In this document: positions 1-8,931 of the stretch, piece after piece | Position numbering within the stretch: the first letter of the stretch is position 1 | Layout of the letters: each line of letters begins with the position of its first letter | Assembly (NCBI RefSeq): GCF_023498005.1 | Contig: NZ_CP097289.1 | Location: 4,712,001 to 4,776,000 of the forward strand | DNA from: Streptomyces durmitorensis | GTDB lineage: Bacteria; Actinomycetota; Actinomycetes; Streptomycetales; Streptomycetaceae | Length of the DNA stretch: 64,000 bases | Reading direction: 5' to 3' | Notes under the pieces: model-generated | Databases searched by the model: none | Seen by the model: only the letters and a program-made list of their open reading frames with translations | What the model was told of the DNA's origin: nothing | Made by a program: the position numbers and the translations under genes

Positions 1-1
1 G

Positions 2-337
2 TACGCGGTCGCCCTGGCCAAGGCCAACGGCCTGTCGGCGACGGACATCCTCCCGTACGCCTCACAGAACATGACCGGGATGCCGGAGTTCCTGTCCTTC
101 TACGCGGCACGCATCGACGCGGGCAACCACGAGGGAGACGTGGACCGCCTGGCCATGGGCCTGGCCAGCATGGAGCACGTGGTGGACACCCACACCGACT
201 CGGGCGTGGACGCCGCGCTGCCGTCGGCGGTGGCCGACCTGTTCCGGCGCGGGATGGAGGCGGGCCACGCGGCGGACAGCTTCTCCAGCATCGTGGAACT
301 GCTGGGGAAGGAGGCACCCGGGATGCCCCTGCTTTGA
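2..337 (+). CDS. NAD(P)-dependent oxidoreductase, C-terminal part (imine reductase / reductive aminase-like)
   Basis: Only the last ~111 codons are in the window; the gene enters from the left edge in frame 2. The visible part is helical and resembles the C-terminal dimerisation domain of the 6-phosphogluconate/3-hydroxyisobutyrate dehydrogenase superfamily, in particular the imine reductase branch, with a conserved pattern around DRLAMGLASMEHVVD and the closing HAADSFSSIVELL helix. The Rossmann domain and its glycine motif lie outside the window, so cofactor and substrate cannot be read. The stop codon is followed at once by the palindrome that precedes the ArsR-type gene. The family is fairly sure; the exact enzyme is unknown. 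Confidence 0.7.
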   Translation, partial: YAVALAKANGLSATDILPYASQNMTGMPEFLSFYAARIDAGNHEGDVDRLAMGLASMEHVVDTHTDSGVDAALPSAVADLFRRGMEAGHAADSFSSIVELLGKEAPGMPLL

Positions 338-359
338 CATGCAGGCAAATACCTGCATG
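338..359. promoter_or_regulatory. Palindromic operator before ArsR-SRPBCC gene
   Basis: CATGCAGG and CCTGCATG form perfect 8-bp arms around a 6-bp AT-rich centre. The site starts one base after the stop of the upstream gene and ends 9 bp before the GTG start of the ArsR-type regulator. Position and symmetry are those of an autoregulatory ArsR-family operator. That this protein binds here is inferred. Confidence 0.6.
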
Positions 360-367
360 ATGGAGGG

Positions 368-1201
368 GTGAGTACGAGCAAGAGCCCGGAACCCCCGGAC
401 CCCCGGGGCACCCCGGGCCCCACACCGAGTCCGGTCGACAAGGTCTTCAAGGCCCTGGCCGACCCCACACGGCGCTATCTCCTCGACCAGCTGCACGGCC
501 ACAACGGCCAGACGCTGGGGGAGCTGGCCGAGCGCGTCGCGATGACGCGCCAGTCGGCCACCCAGCATCTGGCCCTCCTGGAGGACGCGAACCTGGTCAG
601 CACCGTGCGGAGAGGGCGCGAAAAGCTCCACTACCTGAATCCCGTGCCGCTGCACGAGATCCAGGAACGCTGGATCGACAAGTTCGAGCACCCACGACTT
701 CGAGCGCTCAGCGCGCTGAGACAACAGGCGGAGGCCGCCATGACCACGAAGCCGACGTACGTCTACGTCACCTACATCGAGAGCACCCCGGAGAAGGTCT
801 GGCACGCCCTCACCGACGCGGAGCTGACCGCGGCGTACTGGGGCCACGCCAACATCTCCGACTGGCAGCAGGGATCGCCCTGGGAGCACCGGCGCACGGA
901 CGGCTCGGGCATCGCGGACGTGGTGGGCGAGGTGGTCGAGAGCGCCCCGCCCACCCGCCTGGTGACGACGTGGGCGGACCCCCACACGGAGGCCGGATCC
1001 GCCGAACCCTCCCAGGTCACGTTCGACATCGAGCCGTACGGCGGGATCGTGCGCCTGACGGTGACCCACGAGAACCTCGCGGACGAGGCGGAGCGGGACG
1101 AGATGGCATCGGGCTGGGCCGCGGTCCTCTCCAACCTCAAGTCCCTCCTGGAGACGGGCTCCCCGCTGCCGGAGAAGCCGTGGCTGGTCCCGAGCGACTG
1201 A
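368..1201 (+). CDS. ArsR-family regulator fused to an SRPBCC (AHSA1-type) domain
   Basis: 277 aa with a GTG start. Residues ~22-122 form an ArsR winged helix: the ALADPTRRYLLDQL opening is typical, the recognition helix lies around residues 59-72, and the wing around 78-90. Residues ~128-265 form an AHSA1/START-like SRPBCC domain (YIESTPEKVWHALTD), a hydrophobic ligand-binding fold. In many genomes these two modules are separate adjacent genes; here they are one chain, so the SRPBCC part may sense the ligand. There is no metal-binding cysteine motif in the ArsR part, which argues against metal sensing. A 22-bp palindrome lies just upstream, so autoregulation is likely. The next gene is convergent. 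Confidence 0.82.
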   Translation: MSTSKSPEPPDPRGTPGPTPSPVDKVFKALADPTRRYLLDQLHGHNGQTLGELAERVAMTRQSATQHLALLEDANLVSTVRRGREKLHYLNPVPLHEIQERWIDKFEHPRLRALSALRQQAEAAMTTKPTYVYVTYIESTPEKVWHALTDAELTAAYWGHANISDWQQGSPWEHRRTDGSGIADVVGEVVESAPPTRLVTTWADPHTEAGSAEPSQVTFDIEPYGGIVRLTVTHENLADEAERDEMASGWAAVLSNLKSLLETGSPLPEKPWLVPSD

Positions 1202-1236
1202 TCCGGGACGCCCCTTGCGGCCCCGCACAGCAAGGG

Positions 1237-1262
1237 CCCCGGAACCGATACCGGTTCCGGGG
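1237..1262. terminator. Terminator hairpin between convergent genes
   Basis: An 11-bp perfect stem (CCCCGGAACCG/CGGTTCCGGGG) with a 4-nt loop lies between two convergent regulator genes. It can serve both strands. No T-tract follows, which is usual in Streptomyces. Confidence 0.6.
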
Positions 1263-1275
1263 GGCGTCGGCGGCG

Positions 1276-2277
1276 TCAGGCGGAACGCGCCAACTCCGGG
1301 CCACACCCGGCGAGTTCCCTGCCGAGCCGCGTGGCGGAATGCAGTACTTCGCCGCCCTGCCGCGCGCTGATGACGAGCCCCGCGTCCCGCAGCGCCGCCG
1401 CCTGCCTGCTCGCGCTCGCCACCGACACCCCGATGCGCAGGGCCAGTTCACTGGTCGAGCAGGGCGAGCAGGGGTCGAGCAGTGCGCGGATCGCCAGCGC
1501 GCGCGTCCGGCCGAGCACCGGGGTGAGGCCGTCCGCCCCGTCGGCCCCGTGCGGCGCCGTGCCCTCGCCGCTGACCGGATAGACGAGCACCGGCGGCAGT
1601 TCGGGGTCGATCAGCGTCACCGGCGTCGCGCAGAAGAAGGACGGGACCAGCGTGATGCCGCGCCCGCCGAGGCGCAGGTCCCGGTCGACCGGATAGTCGA
1701 CGGTGAGCACCGGCCACTCCCACCGCACCGACGGCGACAGGACACCGAGCAGCTTCCCGACCCCGCCGTCCAGGACCCGCCGCCCGCACACCGCACGCTC
1801 CGCGACCACCGTCTCGTCCAGCTCGGGCAGGCAGGGGCGCAGCAGCTCCCGGTGGTAGACGGCGAGCGCCCGCACCAGCTCCCGGCGCCGCTGACGGTCG
1901 CCATCGGCCAACTGGCGTATCCATAAAGGACGTTCACGCGCGCGGAACACCGTCGCCAGGTCGTCGGCGAACATCCGGCGCCCGGCGCCGGCGATCAGCT
2001 CCAGGGCGTCGGCGAAGTCCAACTGGCCCGGCGGCGTGAGGAAGTCGGGGAAGTCGCCCCGCGGCGGCACGAGCGTCGTCAGCGGATGCAGCACCGCCCG
2101 CAGATCGCGCGTACGCAACCTTTCCCGCACGTGCCCGAGCCAGGGTCGGCAGCGGGCCGTGGAGCGTGGTGCCTGGAGCCGGTGGAGACTGATCGTCAGC
2201 TCCCACATGATGTCCGGGCGCGCGGCGACCGTCGTACGCGCCAAGTCCTGTGCCGTGAAGTGGATACGCAGCGCCAT
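1276..2277 (-). CDS. ArsR-type winged-helix transcriptional regulator
   Basis: 333 aa from the ATG at 2277, which is preceded by a GGGGGAC ribosome site; longer readings upstream lack support. The N-terminal two thirds (MALRIHFTAQDLARTTVA...) is the variable domain typical of a large actinobacterial family of ArsR-like regulators. The DNA-binding winged helix is at the C terminus, about residues 265-325 (RALAIRALLD, STSELALRIGVSVASASRQ, GLVISARQGGEVLH). No ligand site can be recognised. It stands alone on the minus strand between convergent and same-strand neighbours, and its target is unknown. Confidence 0.75.
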   Translation of the reverse strand: MALRIHFTAQDLARTTVAARPDIMWELTISLHRLQAPRSTARCRPWLGHVRERLRTRDLRAVLHPLTTLVPPRGDFPDFLTPPGQLDFADALELIAGAGRRMFADDLATVFRARERPLWIRQLADGDRQRRRELVRALAVYHRELLRPCLPELDETVVAERAVCGRRVLDGGVGKLLGVLSPSVRWEWPVLTVDYPVDRDLRLGGRGITLVPSFFCATPVTLIDPELPPVLVYPVSGEGTAPHGADGADGLTPVLGRTRALAIRALLDPCSPCSTSELALRIGVSVASASRQAAALRDAGLVISARQGGEVLHSATRLGRELAGCGPELARSA

Positions 2278-2408
2278 GCCGTCCCCCGACCATGGATACG
2301 CGAGTGTGAGTCGTGACCGTAAGCCGCGCCGATAAACGGCCGATGGACGCGAACCGGACACGGTGCCCGGATATCGGACACGGGCCGCACAGGGGGAGAA
2401 CATGCGAA

Positions 2409-2439
2409 GGGCCCCCGGACCGACACGGTCCAGGGGCCC
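2409..2439 (-). terminator. Terminator after aspS
   Basis: A 14-bp stem (GGGCCCCCGGACCG with CGGTCCAGGGGCCC, one mismatch) and a 3-nt loop lie 20 bp beyond the aspS stop codon on the minus strand. Confidence 0.65.
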
Positions 2440-2458
2440 GGCAAACTGCTGCGTACGC

Positions 2459-4228
2459 CTACTTGTCGGACGCCACCGGCTTGCGCAACGAGATGTTCAG
2501 CTCGCGCAGCCGCGACTCCTCCAGCTCGGAGGGCGCGCCCATCATCAGGTCCTGCGCGTTGCCGTTCAGCGGGAACGAGATCGTCTCGCGGATGTTCGGC
2601 TCGTCCGCGAGGAGCATGACGATGCGGTCGACGCCGGGGGCGATGCCGCCGTGCGGCGGGGCGCCGAGGCGGAAGGCGCGGAGCATGCCCGCGAACTCCT
2701 GCTCGACCGTCTCGCGTGCGTAGCCCGCGATCTCGAAGGCCTTGAGCATGACGTCGGGCTCGTGGTTACGGATGGCGCCGGAGGACAGCTCGATGCCGTT
2801 GCAGACGATGTCGTACTGCCAGGCGAGGATGTCGAGCGGGTCCTTCTCCTCCAGGTCCTTCATGCCGCCCTGGGGCATCGAGAAGGGGTTGTGGGAGAAG
2901 TCGATCTTGCCGGTGTCCTCGTCCTTCTCGTACATCGGGAAGTCGACGATCCAGCAGAAGCGGAAGACGCCCTCTTCGAAGTGGCCCGCACGCTTGGCCG
3001 CCTCCACGCGGACGGCCGACATGATCTTGGAGACCTCTTCGAACTCGCCCGCGCCGAAGAAGACCGCGTGGCCCGCTTCGAGACCGAGGCGCTTGGTCAG
3101 CTCCTGGACGTTCGCCTCCGTCAGGAACTTCGCGATCGGGCCCGTCAGCGAGCCGTCCTCGGCCACGCGCACCCAGGCAAGGCCCTTCGCGCCCTGCTCG
3201 ACCGCGTAGTCACCGAGGCCGTCGAAGAACTTGCGGGACTGCGAGGCCGTGTCCGGCACCGGCAGGGCGCGCACGTGCCTGCCCGCGAACGCCTTGAACT
3301 CGGAGTCGGCGAAGATGTCCGTGATGTCGGCCAGTTCGAGCTTCGCGCGCAGGTCCGGCTTGTCGTTGCCGTACTTCAGCATCGACTCGCGGAACGGGAT
3401 GCGCGGGAACGGGGACGTAACCTCGCGGCCGCCTCCGAACTCCGTGAAGATCTCCGTCATCAGCTTCTCGATGGGCTGGAAGACGTCTTCCTGCTCCACG
3501 AAGCTCATCTCGACGTCGAGCTGGTAGAACTCGCCCGGCGAGCGGTCCGCGCGCGCGTCCTCGTCGCGGAAGCACGGCGCGATCTGGAAGTAGCGGTCGA
3601 AGCCCGAGATCATGAGCAGCTGCTTGAACTGCTGCGGGGCCTGCGGCAGGGCGTAGAACTTGCCCGGGTTCAGGCGGGAGGGCACGACGAAGTCGCGAGC
3701 GCCCTCGGGGGACGTCGCGGCCAGGATCGGCGTCGCCATCTCGTTGAAGCCGAGGGCCACCATCTTCGAGCGGATCGAGGCGATGACGGACGAGCGCAGC
3801 ATGATGTTGCGGTGCATGCGCTCGCGGCGCAGGTCCAGGAAGCGGTACTCAAGGCGCCGCTCTTCGTTCACGCCGTCGTCCGCGTTGACCGTGAAGGGCA
3901 GCGGGGCCGCGGTGCCGAGCACCTCGACCTCGGCGGCCTCGATCTCGATCTCGCCGGTGGGCAGCTCCGGGTTCACGTTCTCCGCGCCGCGCGAGACGGC
4001 CTTGCCGTCGACCCGGACGACCGTCTCCTTGGAGAGCTTGTCCAGGACCTCGGCGGCCTTGGTGCCGGGGCGGGCCACCAGCTGCGTGATTCCGTAGTGG
4101 TCGCGCAGATCGATGAAGAGGATGCCACCCAGGTCTCGGCGATTGTGCAGCCAGCCGCTCAGCCGGACGTCGGAGCCGACGTCAGAGGCGCGGAGCTCGC
4201 CGCAGGTGTGGGACCTGTACCGATGCAT
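2459..4228 (-). CDS. aspS: Aspartate-tRNA ligase (probably non-discriminating, Asp/Asn)
   Basis: 589 aa, the full length of a bacterial-type class II AspRS. The N-terminal OB-fold anticodon domain is at ~1-105. Motif 2 is the RDEDARADR stretch near residue 215, a GAD insertion covers ~290-410, and motif 3 is [14 protein letters not shown] near residue 545. The enzyme charges tRNA-Asp in the cytoplasm. In the anticodon domain, position 28 is His ([11 protein letters not shown]) and position 81 is Gly. From memory, these correspond to the His31/Gly83 pair of non-discriminating AspRS, whereas E. coli has Asn and Lys near these places. It would then also charge tRNA-Asn for GatCAB. A hairpin terminator follows. 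Confidence 0.97.
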   Translation of the reverse strand: MHRYRSHTCGELRASDVGSDVRLSGWLHNRRDLGGILFIDLRDHYGITQLVARPGTKAAEVLDKLSKETVVRVDGKAVSRGAENVNPELPTGEIEIEAAEVEVLGTAAPLPFTVNADDGVNEERRLEYRFLDLRRERMHRNIMLRSSVIASIRSKMVALGFNEMATPILAATSPEGARDFVVPSRLNPGKFYALPQAPQQFKQLLMISGFDRYFQIAPCFRDEDARADRSPGEFYQLDVEMSFVEQEDVFQPIEKLMTEIFTEFGGGREVTSPFPRIPFRESMLKYGNDKPDLRAKLELADITDIFADSEFKAFAGRHVRALPVPDTASQSRKFFDGLGDYAVEQGAKGLAWVRVAEDGSLTGPIAKFLTEANVQELTKRLGLEAGHAVFFGAGEFEEVSKIMSAVRVEAAKRAGHFEEGVFRFCWIVDFPMYEKDEDTGKIDFSHNPFSMPQGGMKDLEEKDPLDILAWQYDIVCNGIELSSGAIRNHEPDVMLKAFEIAGYARETVEQEFAGMLRAFRLGAPPHGGIAPGVDRIVMLLADEPNIRETISFPLNGNAQDLMMGAPSELEESRLRELNISLRKPVASDK

Positions 4229-4392
4229 CTTCGTTCATCCAGTCTTCGCGAATAGGGGAGAGAGCAGACAGTCCCCAAGGCTACCGTCCGGGCGGAGATC
4301 GCTTTCCGGATTACTGCGCGGATCACCCCCGGGGCGCCTCCGGCCACCCCCGGCGGTGGCGACTTGTCCATCGATCTTCCTAAAGTGGGTCA

Positions 4393-6561
4393 ATGCGCAC
4401 CGACGATCCCCTGCAACAGGCGGGGGACGAACCCCTGCCTCCCGTGCGGGACGTCCTCGCCGCCATCGCGACCGGCCTGTGGCGCTGGGACAACGCGGCC
4501 GGCACCGTCACGCTCGACGCCGAGGCGGCCCGGCTCCTCGGGCTTCCCCCGAAGGCCCAGACGCTCACCGAGGCGGGCGTGCGCTCCCGCTTCCACCCCG
4601 TCGACTGGAACGAGATCGACGGCATCGTCCAGCTCGCCGTCGCCGAGGGCACCCTGGCCGAGGCCCGGCTGCGGATCATGGACGAGCAGGGGCGCCGCGT
4701 CCTGCGCATCGTGCGCAGCCGCTCCAAGCCGATCGTCGACGAGGCCACGCACTCGTACGAGCTCATCGGCACCCTCCAGGAGGTCAGCGAGCCCCCGCCG
4801 GGCGCCGCCGCCCGCAGCCCGGTCACCGGCGACTGGCGGCGCTCCCGCGAGGCGTTCCTGCTGGATGCCGGGCGCGCGCTCGCCGAGGCGCGGTCGACGG
4901 AGGAGGTGCTCCGGGTCGCGAGCGGGCTCTCCATGCCGGGGTTCTCGCCGGACGGGCTCGGTGTCTTCGGGGTCGAGGGCGACCGGCTGAAGGTCATCGG
5001 GCATCACGGGCACCAGCCGGGGGACGACCTGCCCTTCTCGGCGATGACCCTGGACACGGACTATCCGGCCGCCGAGGTGGTCCGCACGGGCCGCGCGGTC
5101 TATCTCTCCTCGCCCGAGGAGTACCACCGCCGCTACCCCGCCACCTGGCCGCTGGCCCGGCCCTTCGAGCGGCAGTCGTGGGCGTTCCTGCCGCTGACCG
5201 TCGCGGGCCGCACGATGGGCGCCTGGCTGGCCGCCTTCGCCTACCCCGTCTCGTTCACGCCGGACGAGCGCTCCGTCCTGACGACGGTGGCCAGGATGCT
5301 GGCCCAGGCCCTGTCGCGGGCCGGGGTCGCCGAGTCGGAGCGGGAGCTGACGGAGGGCCTTCAGCGCTCGATGCTGCCGCTGCTCGGGCCGCGCATCCCG
5401 GGGATGAGCGTGGCCGCGCGGTATGTGCCGACCGGCGGCGGGCTCCAGGTGGGCGGCGACTGGTACGACATGATCCCGCTGCCCAACGGCCGCATCGCCT
5501 TCGTCATCGGCGACGTCCAGGGGCATGACGTGCGCGCGGCCGGGCTCATGGGGCAGCTGCGGATCGCCCTGCGCGCGTACGCGTCCGAGGGCCACCGCCC
5601 GGACGCCGTGCTCTCCCGGGCCACCCGCTTCCTCTCGGGGATCACGGACGGCATCGCGATCGGTTCGGACGGCGACGCCGGCGGCGACCCGTCCTCCGAC
5701 CCGCGCTTCGCGACCTGCCTCTACGTGGAGGCTGACCCGGCCACCGGCGTCCTGGAGATCGCCCGCGCGGGCCACCCGGAGCCCGCGATACGGATGAGCG
5801 ACGGAACGGTCCTGCTGCGCCCCACGGCGGGCGGCCTGCCGCTCGGCATCGACCCGGACGCGGACTACCCCACGACCCGCCTCGTCCTGGAGTCCGGCGA
5901 GACGATGCTGGTCTGCACCGACGGCCTCATCGAGACCGGCGGCCACGACCTGGACAGCGGCTGGAAGCGGATCCGCACGATCCTGGAGGAGCACGGGGGC
6001 GACGGGGAGGACGACGGCCTGGAGGAGCTCGCCGACGCCCTCGTACAGGCCGTGCACGGTCCCTCCTCGCACCACACCACGGGATCCCTCGTGGACCGCC
6101 GCGAGGACGACATAGCGGTCCTGCTCCTGCGCAGGGCCGCCCACCCCGCCCACCGCACGCCCGCACGGCGCACCGTCCTGACGGTCGCGCAGGCCGAGCC
6201 GGAGCGGATCGCGGGGGCGCGGCGCCATGTGCGGGAGCTGCTGCACGACTGGGCGGACGCCGACCAAGTCGACTCGGCGGTCCTGATGGTCTCCGAGATG
6301 ATCACGAACGTACTGGTGCACACGGACGGCGACGCGCTGCTCGTCGCCGAGGTCATCGGGGAGCCGGGCTCGCGCCGGCTGCGGGCCGAGGTCTCGGACG
6401 GCAGCGACGACCTGCCGCACAAGCGCCACCCCGGTGAACTGGCGTCGTCCGGGCGCGGGTTGGTCCTGATGGAGCTGCTCGCCGACGAGTGGGGGGTGGA
6501 TCCCAGGGGCGAGGGCAAGAGCATCTGGTTCGAGCTGTACGAGGGTGCCGCGGGCGAGTGA
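4393..6561 (+). CDS. PAS-GAF-SpoIIE phosphatase-HATPase regulatory protein
   Basis: 722 aa. Order of domains: PAS-like ~20-130, GAF ~165-310, PP2C-type SpoIIE phosphatase ~340-560 (metal-site motifs GGDWYD at 354-359 and GDVQGH at 373-378), and an RsbW-like HATPase ~595-720 (VLMVSEMITNVLVHT). Proteins of this kind act in partner-switching control of anti-sigma factors: the phosphatase acts on an anti-anti-sigma factor, and the HATPase can phosphorylate the same partner. Streptomyces has dozens. No sigma factor or STAS protein is next to it, so the partner is unknown. There is no clear ribosome site before the ATG; a TAAAGT hexamer ending 6 bp before it would allow a leaderless transcript. Confidence 0.9.
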   Translation: MRTDDPLQQAGDEPLPPVRDVLAAIATGLWRWDNAAGTVTLDAEAARLLGLPPKAQTLTEAGVRSRFHPVDWNEIDGIVQLAVAEGTLAEARLRIMDEQGRRVLRIVRSRSKPIVDEATHSYELIGTLQEVSEPPPGAAARSPVTGDWRRSREAFLLDAGRALAEARSTEEVLRVASGLSMPGFSPDGLGVFGVEGDRLKVIGHHGHQPGDDLPFSAMTLDTDYPAAEVVRTGRAVYLSSPEEYHRRYPATWPLARPFERQSWAFLPLTVAGRTMGAWLAAFAYPVSFTPDERSVLTTVARMLAQALSRAGVAESERELTEGLQRSMLPLLGPRIPGMSVAARYVPTGGGLQVGGDWYDMIPLPNGRIAFVIGDVQGHDVRAAGLMGQLRIALRAYASEGHRPDAVLSRATRFLSGITDGIAIGSDGDAGGDPSSDPRFATCLYVEADPATGVLEIARAGHPEPAIRMSDGTVLLRPTAGGLPLGIDPDADYPTTRLVLESGETMLVCTDGLIETGGHDLDSGWKRIRTILEEHGGDGEDDGLEELADALVQAVHGPSSHHTTGSLVDRREDDIAVLLLRRAAHPAHRTPARRTVLTVAQAEPERIAGARRHVRELLHDWADADQVDSAVLMVSEMITNVLVHTDGDALLVAEVIGEPGSRRLRAEVSDGSDDLPHKRHPGELASSGRGLVLMELLADEWGVDPRGEGKSIWFELYEGAAGE

Positions 6562-6610
6562 CTCCGGCGCCCCGAAGCCTTGGGAACCGTCGATCACCGG
6601 CTCCGCCGAG

Positions 6611-6640
6611 TTCGTCCTCAAACGCCGGACGGGCTGGATT
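6611..6640. repeat. Streptomyces dispersed repeat (CGCCGGACGGGCTG type)
   Basis: The stretch around AACGCCGGACGGGCTGG is, from memory, a very common intergenic repeat of Streptomyces chromosomes. Here it supplies the stop codon and the last residues (SSPSGV) of the AI-2E family gene, which ends inside it at 6618. Confidence 0.55.
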
Positions 6641-7673
6641 CCCCAGCCCCATATCTCTCTCGCAACTCAGAGATCACCCCGAACGCCGCCGCCGTCACCG
6701 GCACCGCGAGGAGCATCCCCAGGATCCCCGCCACGGAGGCCCCCGCGGTGATCGCCAGCATGACGACCGCCGGGTGCATCTGCACGGTCCGCGACTGGAT
6801 CACCGGCTGGAGCACGTGCCCCTCCAGGACCTGCACGGCGAGGACCACACCGAGCGCCCACAGCGCGATGATCACCCCGCGGTCCGCGAGCGCGACCAGG
6901 ACGGCGACGGCGCCGGAGATGAACGCGCCCAGATACGGGATGTAGGCGCCGATGAAGACGAGCGCGCCGAGCCCCCACGCCCCCGGCACCCGCAGGATCA
7001 GAAGCCCGACGGTGATGCAGATGGCGTCGATCAGCGCGATGAACGTGGTGCCGCGCATGAAGCCCTCGACGGCCTGGAAGGCGCGCCGGCCCATCGCCTC
7101 GACGATGTCGGCGGTGCCGCGCGGGGCGAGCGAGCGCATGGAGCCCATGGCGCGGTCGGAGTCGCGCAGGAAGAAGAAGACGAGCAGCAGCGCGAGGACG
7201 GCCATGGCGATCATCTCGCCGACGACGCTGAGCCCGCTGATCACTCCGGACGCGGCGGATCCGCCGAACTTGCCGAGCAGGTCCTTGGCGTTGGACGCCA
7301 TGTCGTCCAGGGACGTCCCCGCGGCGCCGAAGTGCTCGGAGAGGTCGGTGGCGGCCTGCTTCAGGGAGGCGATGATCTGGTCGCCGGTGTCGATCAGGGC
7401 CTTGACCACGATGTACATCGCGCCGCCGACGACCGCGACGACGGCCGCGCAGGTGAGCCCCGCGGCCAGTGACCGCTGCACCTTCATCTTCAGGAGCCAC
7501 CGGTAGACGGGCCCGAGCAGCGCCGTGCCGAGCAGGGCGAGCAGCACCGGTGTGACGGCCGTCTTGAAGATGACGACGAGCCAGATCGCCACGGCGGCCA
7601 CGCCGGTGACGAGCAGGAGGACGGCGCACCAGGCGGCGGTACGCCGTGCGGGCTCGGGCAGGAGGGTGCTCAC
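6618..7673 (-). CDS. AI-2E family transporter (putative permease)
   Basis: 351 aa integral membrane protein of the PF01594 family. It has about eight membrane segments: two at the N terminus (~14-55), one at ~68-90, and a C-terminal cluster from ~150 to 340. The central soluble part carries the typical helical region (LIDTGDQIIASLKQ). The family includes E. coli TqsA (autoinducer-2 export) and Na+/H+ antiporter-like members, so the substrate cannot be assigned. The GTG start has an AGGAGG directly beside it, unusually close, but no better start is seen. The last residues come from a dispersed repeat that overlaps the 3' end. Confidence 0.85.
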   Translation of the reverse strand: MSTLLPEPARRTAAWCAVLLLVTGVAAVAIWLVVIFKTAVTPVLLALLGTALLGPVYRWLLKMKVQRSLAAGLTCAAVVAVVGGAMYIVVKALIDTGDQIIASLKQAATDLSEHFGAAGTSLDDMASNAKDLLGKFGGSAASGVISGLSVVGEMIAMAVLALLLVFFFLRDSDRAMGSMRSLAPRGTADIVEAMGRRAFQAVEGFMRGTTFIALIDAICITVGLLILRVPGAWGLGALVFIGAYIPYLGAFISGAVAVLVALADRGVIIALWALGVVLAVQVLEGHVLQPVIQSRTVQMHPAVVMLAITAGASVAGILGMLLAVPVTAAAFGVISELRERYGAGESSPSGV

Positions 7674-7711
7674 CCTCCTACCCGAGCATGGGCCGCGTGG
7701 GCCCGCACCTT

Positions 7712-7783
7712 ATGTACGGCTACATGCCGTGCGCGATGTACGGCTACATGCCGTGCGCGATGTACGGCTACATGCCGTGCACG
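7712..7783. repeat. Three 24-bp tandem repeats at the pirin 3' end
   Basis: Three copies of a 24-bp unit (ATGTACGGCTACATGCCGTG + 4 bases) start at 7712, 7736 and 7760. The unit is a multiple of three and contains the TAG stop of the pirin gene, so each copy repeats the last codons plus the stop. Confidence 0.9.
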
Positions 7784-8724
7784 GCAGGGACCGTGCCGAG
7801 CAGACCCTTCTGGAAGTCCTCGAAGGCCTGCTGCAGCTCGGCCTGACTGTTCATCACGAACGGGCCGTAGTGCGCCATCGGCTCACGGATCGGCTGCCCG
7901 CCGAGCAGCACGACCTCCAGGTCGGGGGTGTTCCCGTCCTGCTTCTCGTCCGCGCGGACGGTCAGCGAGGAGCCCGAGCCGAAGACCGCCGTCTGGCCCA
8001 TGTGCACCGGGCGGCGCTCGCCGCCGACCGTGCCGCGCCCTGCGAGCACGTACGCGAGGCCGTTGAAGTCCTCGCGCCAGGGCAGCGTGACCTCGGCACC
8101 GGGGCGCACGGTCGCGTGGATCATCGTGATCGGCGTGTGCGTGATGCCGGGTCCTTCGTGCCCGTCGAGCTCACCGGCGATGACGCGCAGGAGCGCGCCG
8201 CCGTCGGGGGTGGTCAGGAGCTGCACCTGGCCGCCGCGGATGTCCTGGTAGCGGGGGTCCATCATCTTGTCCCGCGCGGGCAGGTTCACCCACAGCTGGA
8301 GGCCGTGGAAGAGGCCGCCGGACTGGACGAGGGACTCCGGGGGCGCCTCGATGTGCAGGAGGCCGCTGCCCGCGGTCATCCACTGGGTGTCGCCGTTCTG
8401 GATGGTGCCGCCGCCACCGTTCGAGTCCTGGTGCACGAACGTGCCGTCGATCAGGTACGTGACCGTCTCGAAGCCGCGGTGCGGGTGCCAGGGGGTGCCC
8501 TTGGGCTCCCCGGCTCCGTACTCCACCTCGCCCATCTGGTCCATCATGATGAACGGGTCGAGGTACTTGTAGTTGATCCCCGCGAACGCCCGGCGCACCG
8601 GGAAGCCCTCGCCCTCGAAACCGCTCGGCGCGGTCGTGACGGCGAGCACGGGGCGGGCCACGGCGTCGGCGGACGCGGCCACACGGGGCAGGGTCAGCGG
8701 GTTCTCCACGGTCACAGCGGGCAT
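7768..8724 (-). CDS. Pirin family protein
   Basis: 318 aa bicupin of the pirin family, with the N-terminal cupin motif HPHRGFET and later His/Glu residues (IQNGDTQWMTAGSG, HIEAPP) that hold one metal, normally iron. Bacterial pirins include quercetin 2,3-dioxygenases and redox-sensitive regulators; the activity here is open. The ATG at 8724 has a strong GGAGG 7 bases upstream. The sequence just before that contains the imperfect palindrome GTTTAGTTGAAC, possibly a MarR/HxlR-type site. The coding end lies in the first unit of a 24-bp tandem repeat. Confidence 0.92.
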   Translation of the reverse strand: MPAVTVENPLTLPRVAASADAVARPVLAVTTAPSGFEGEGFPVRRAFAGINYKYLDPFIMMDQMGEVEYGAGEPKGTPWHPHRGFETVTYLIDGTFVHQDSNGGGGTIQNGDTQWMTAGSGLLHIEAPPESLVQSGGLFHGLQLWVNLPARDKMMDPRYQDIRGGQVQLLTTPDGGALLRVIAGELDGHEGPGITHTPITMIHATVRPGAEVTLPWREDFNGLAYVLAGRGTVGGERRPVHMGQTAVFGSGSSLTVRADEKQDGNTPDLEVVLLGGQPIREPMAHYGPFVMNSQAELQQAFEDFQKGLLGTVPAVHGM

Positions 8725-8791
8725 GTCGGTGCCTCCTTCTCGTACGCTCAGTTTAGTTGAACGTAGAACTTCTTGCCACCGGGAACGGCGA

Positions 8792-8818
8792 GAGCCCGGA
8801 GGAAATTCCTCCGGGCTC
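8792..8818 (-). terminator. Terminator after sseB-like gene
   Basis: GAGCCCGGAGGAA and TTCCTCCGGGCTC form a perfect 13-bp inverted repeat around a single base, about 110 bp past the SseB gene stop and upstream of pirin on the same strand. In RNA the inner pairs open to make a loop. Confidence 0.6.
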
Positions 8819-8826
8819 AGGAAGGC

Positions 8827-8875
8827 GCCCCAAAGGGGCGCGGGGAACTGCGCGACCAGCCACGACGGCCCCGCA
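8827..8875. repeat. Streptomyces dispersed repeat (GCGCGGGGAACTGCGCGAC type)
   Basis: The core GGCGCGGGGAACTGCGCGAC followed by CAGCC is, from memory, one of the commonest intergenic repeats in Streptomyces. A second, diverged copy lies at 29868-29908. It sits in the gap between the SseB and pirin genes. Confidence 0.6.
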
Positions 8876-8931
8876 CACGAAGACGACCAGGGGGCGAGGC
8901 CGGAGGCCGAGCAGCGGAGACCGCTCAGGGC

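Noticed and set aside
2363..4255. 630-codon plus-strand open frame over aspS
   Set aside because: Antisense shadow of aspS; composition rich in Arg, Val, Leu, His with no recognisable fold.
4390..6621. 743-codon minus-strand open frame
   Set aside because: Antisense shadow of the SpoIIE-type gene; no domain, no ribosome site.
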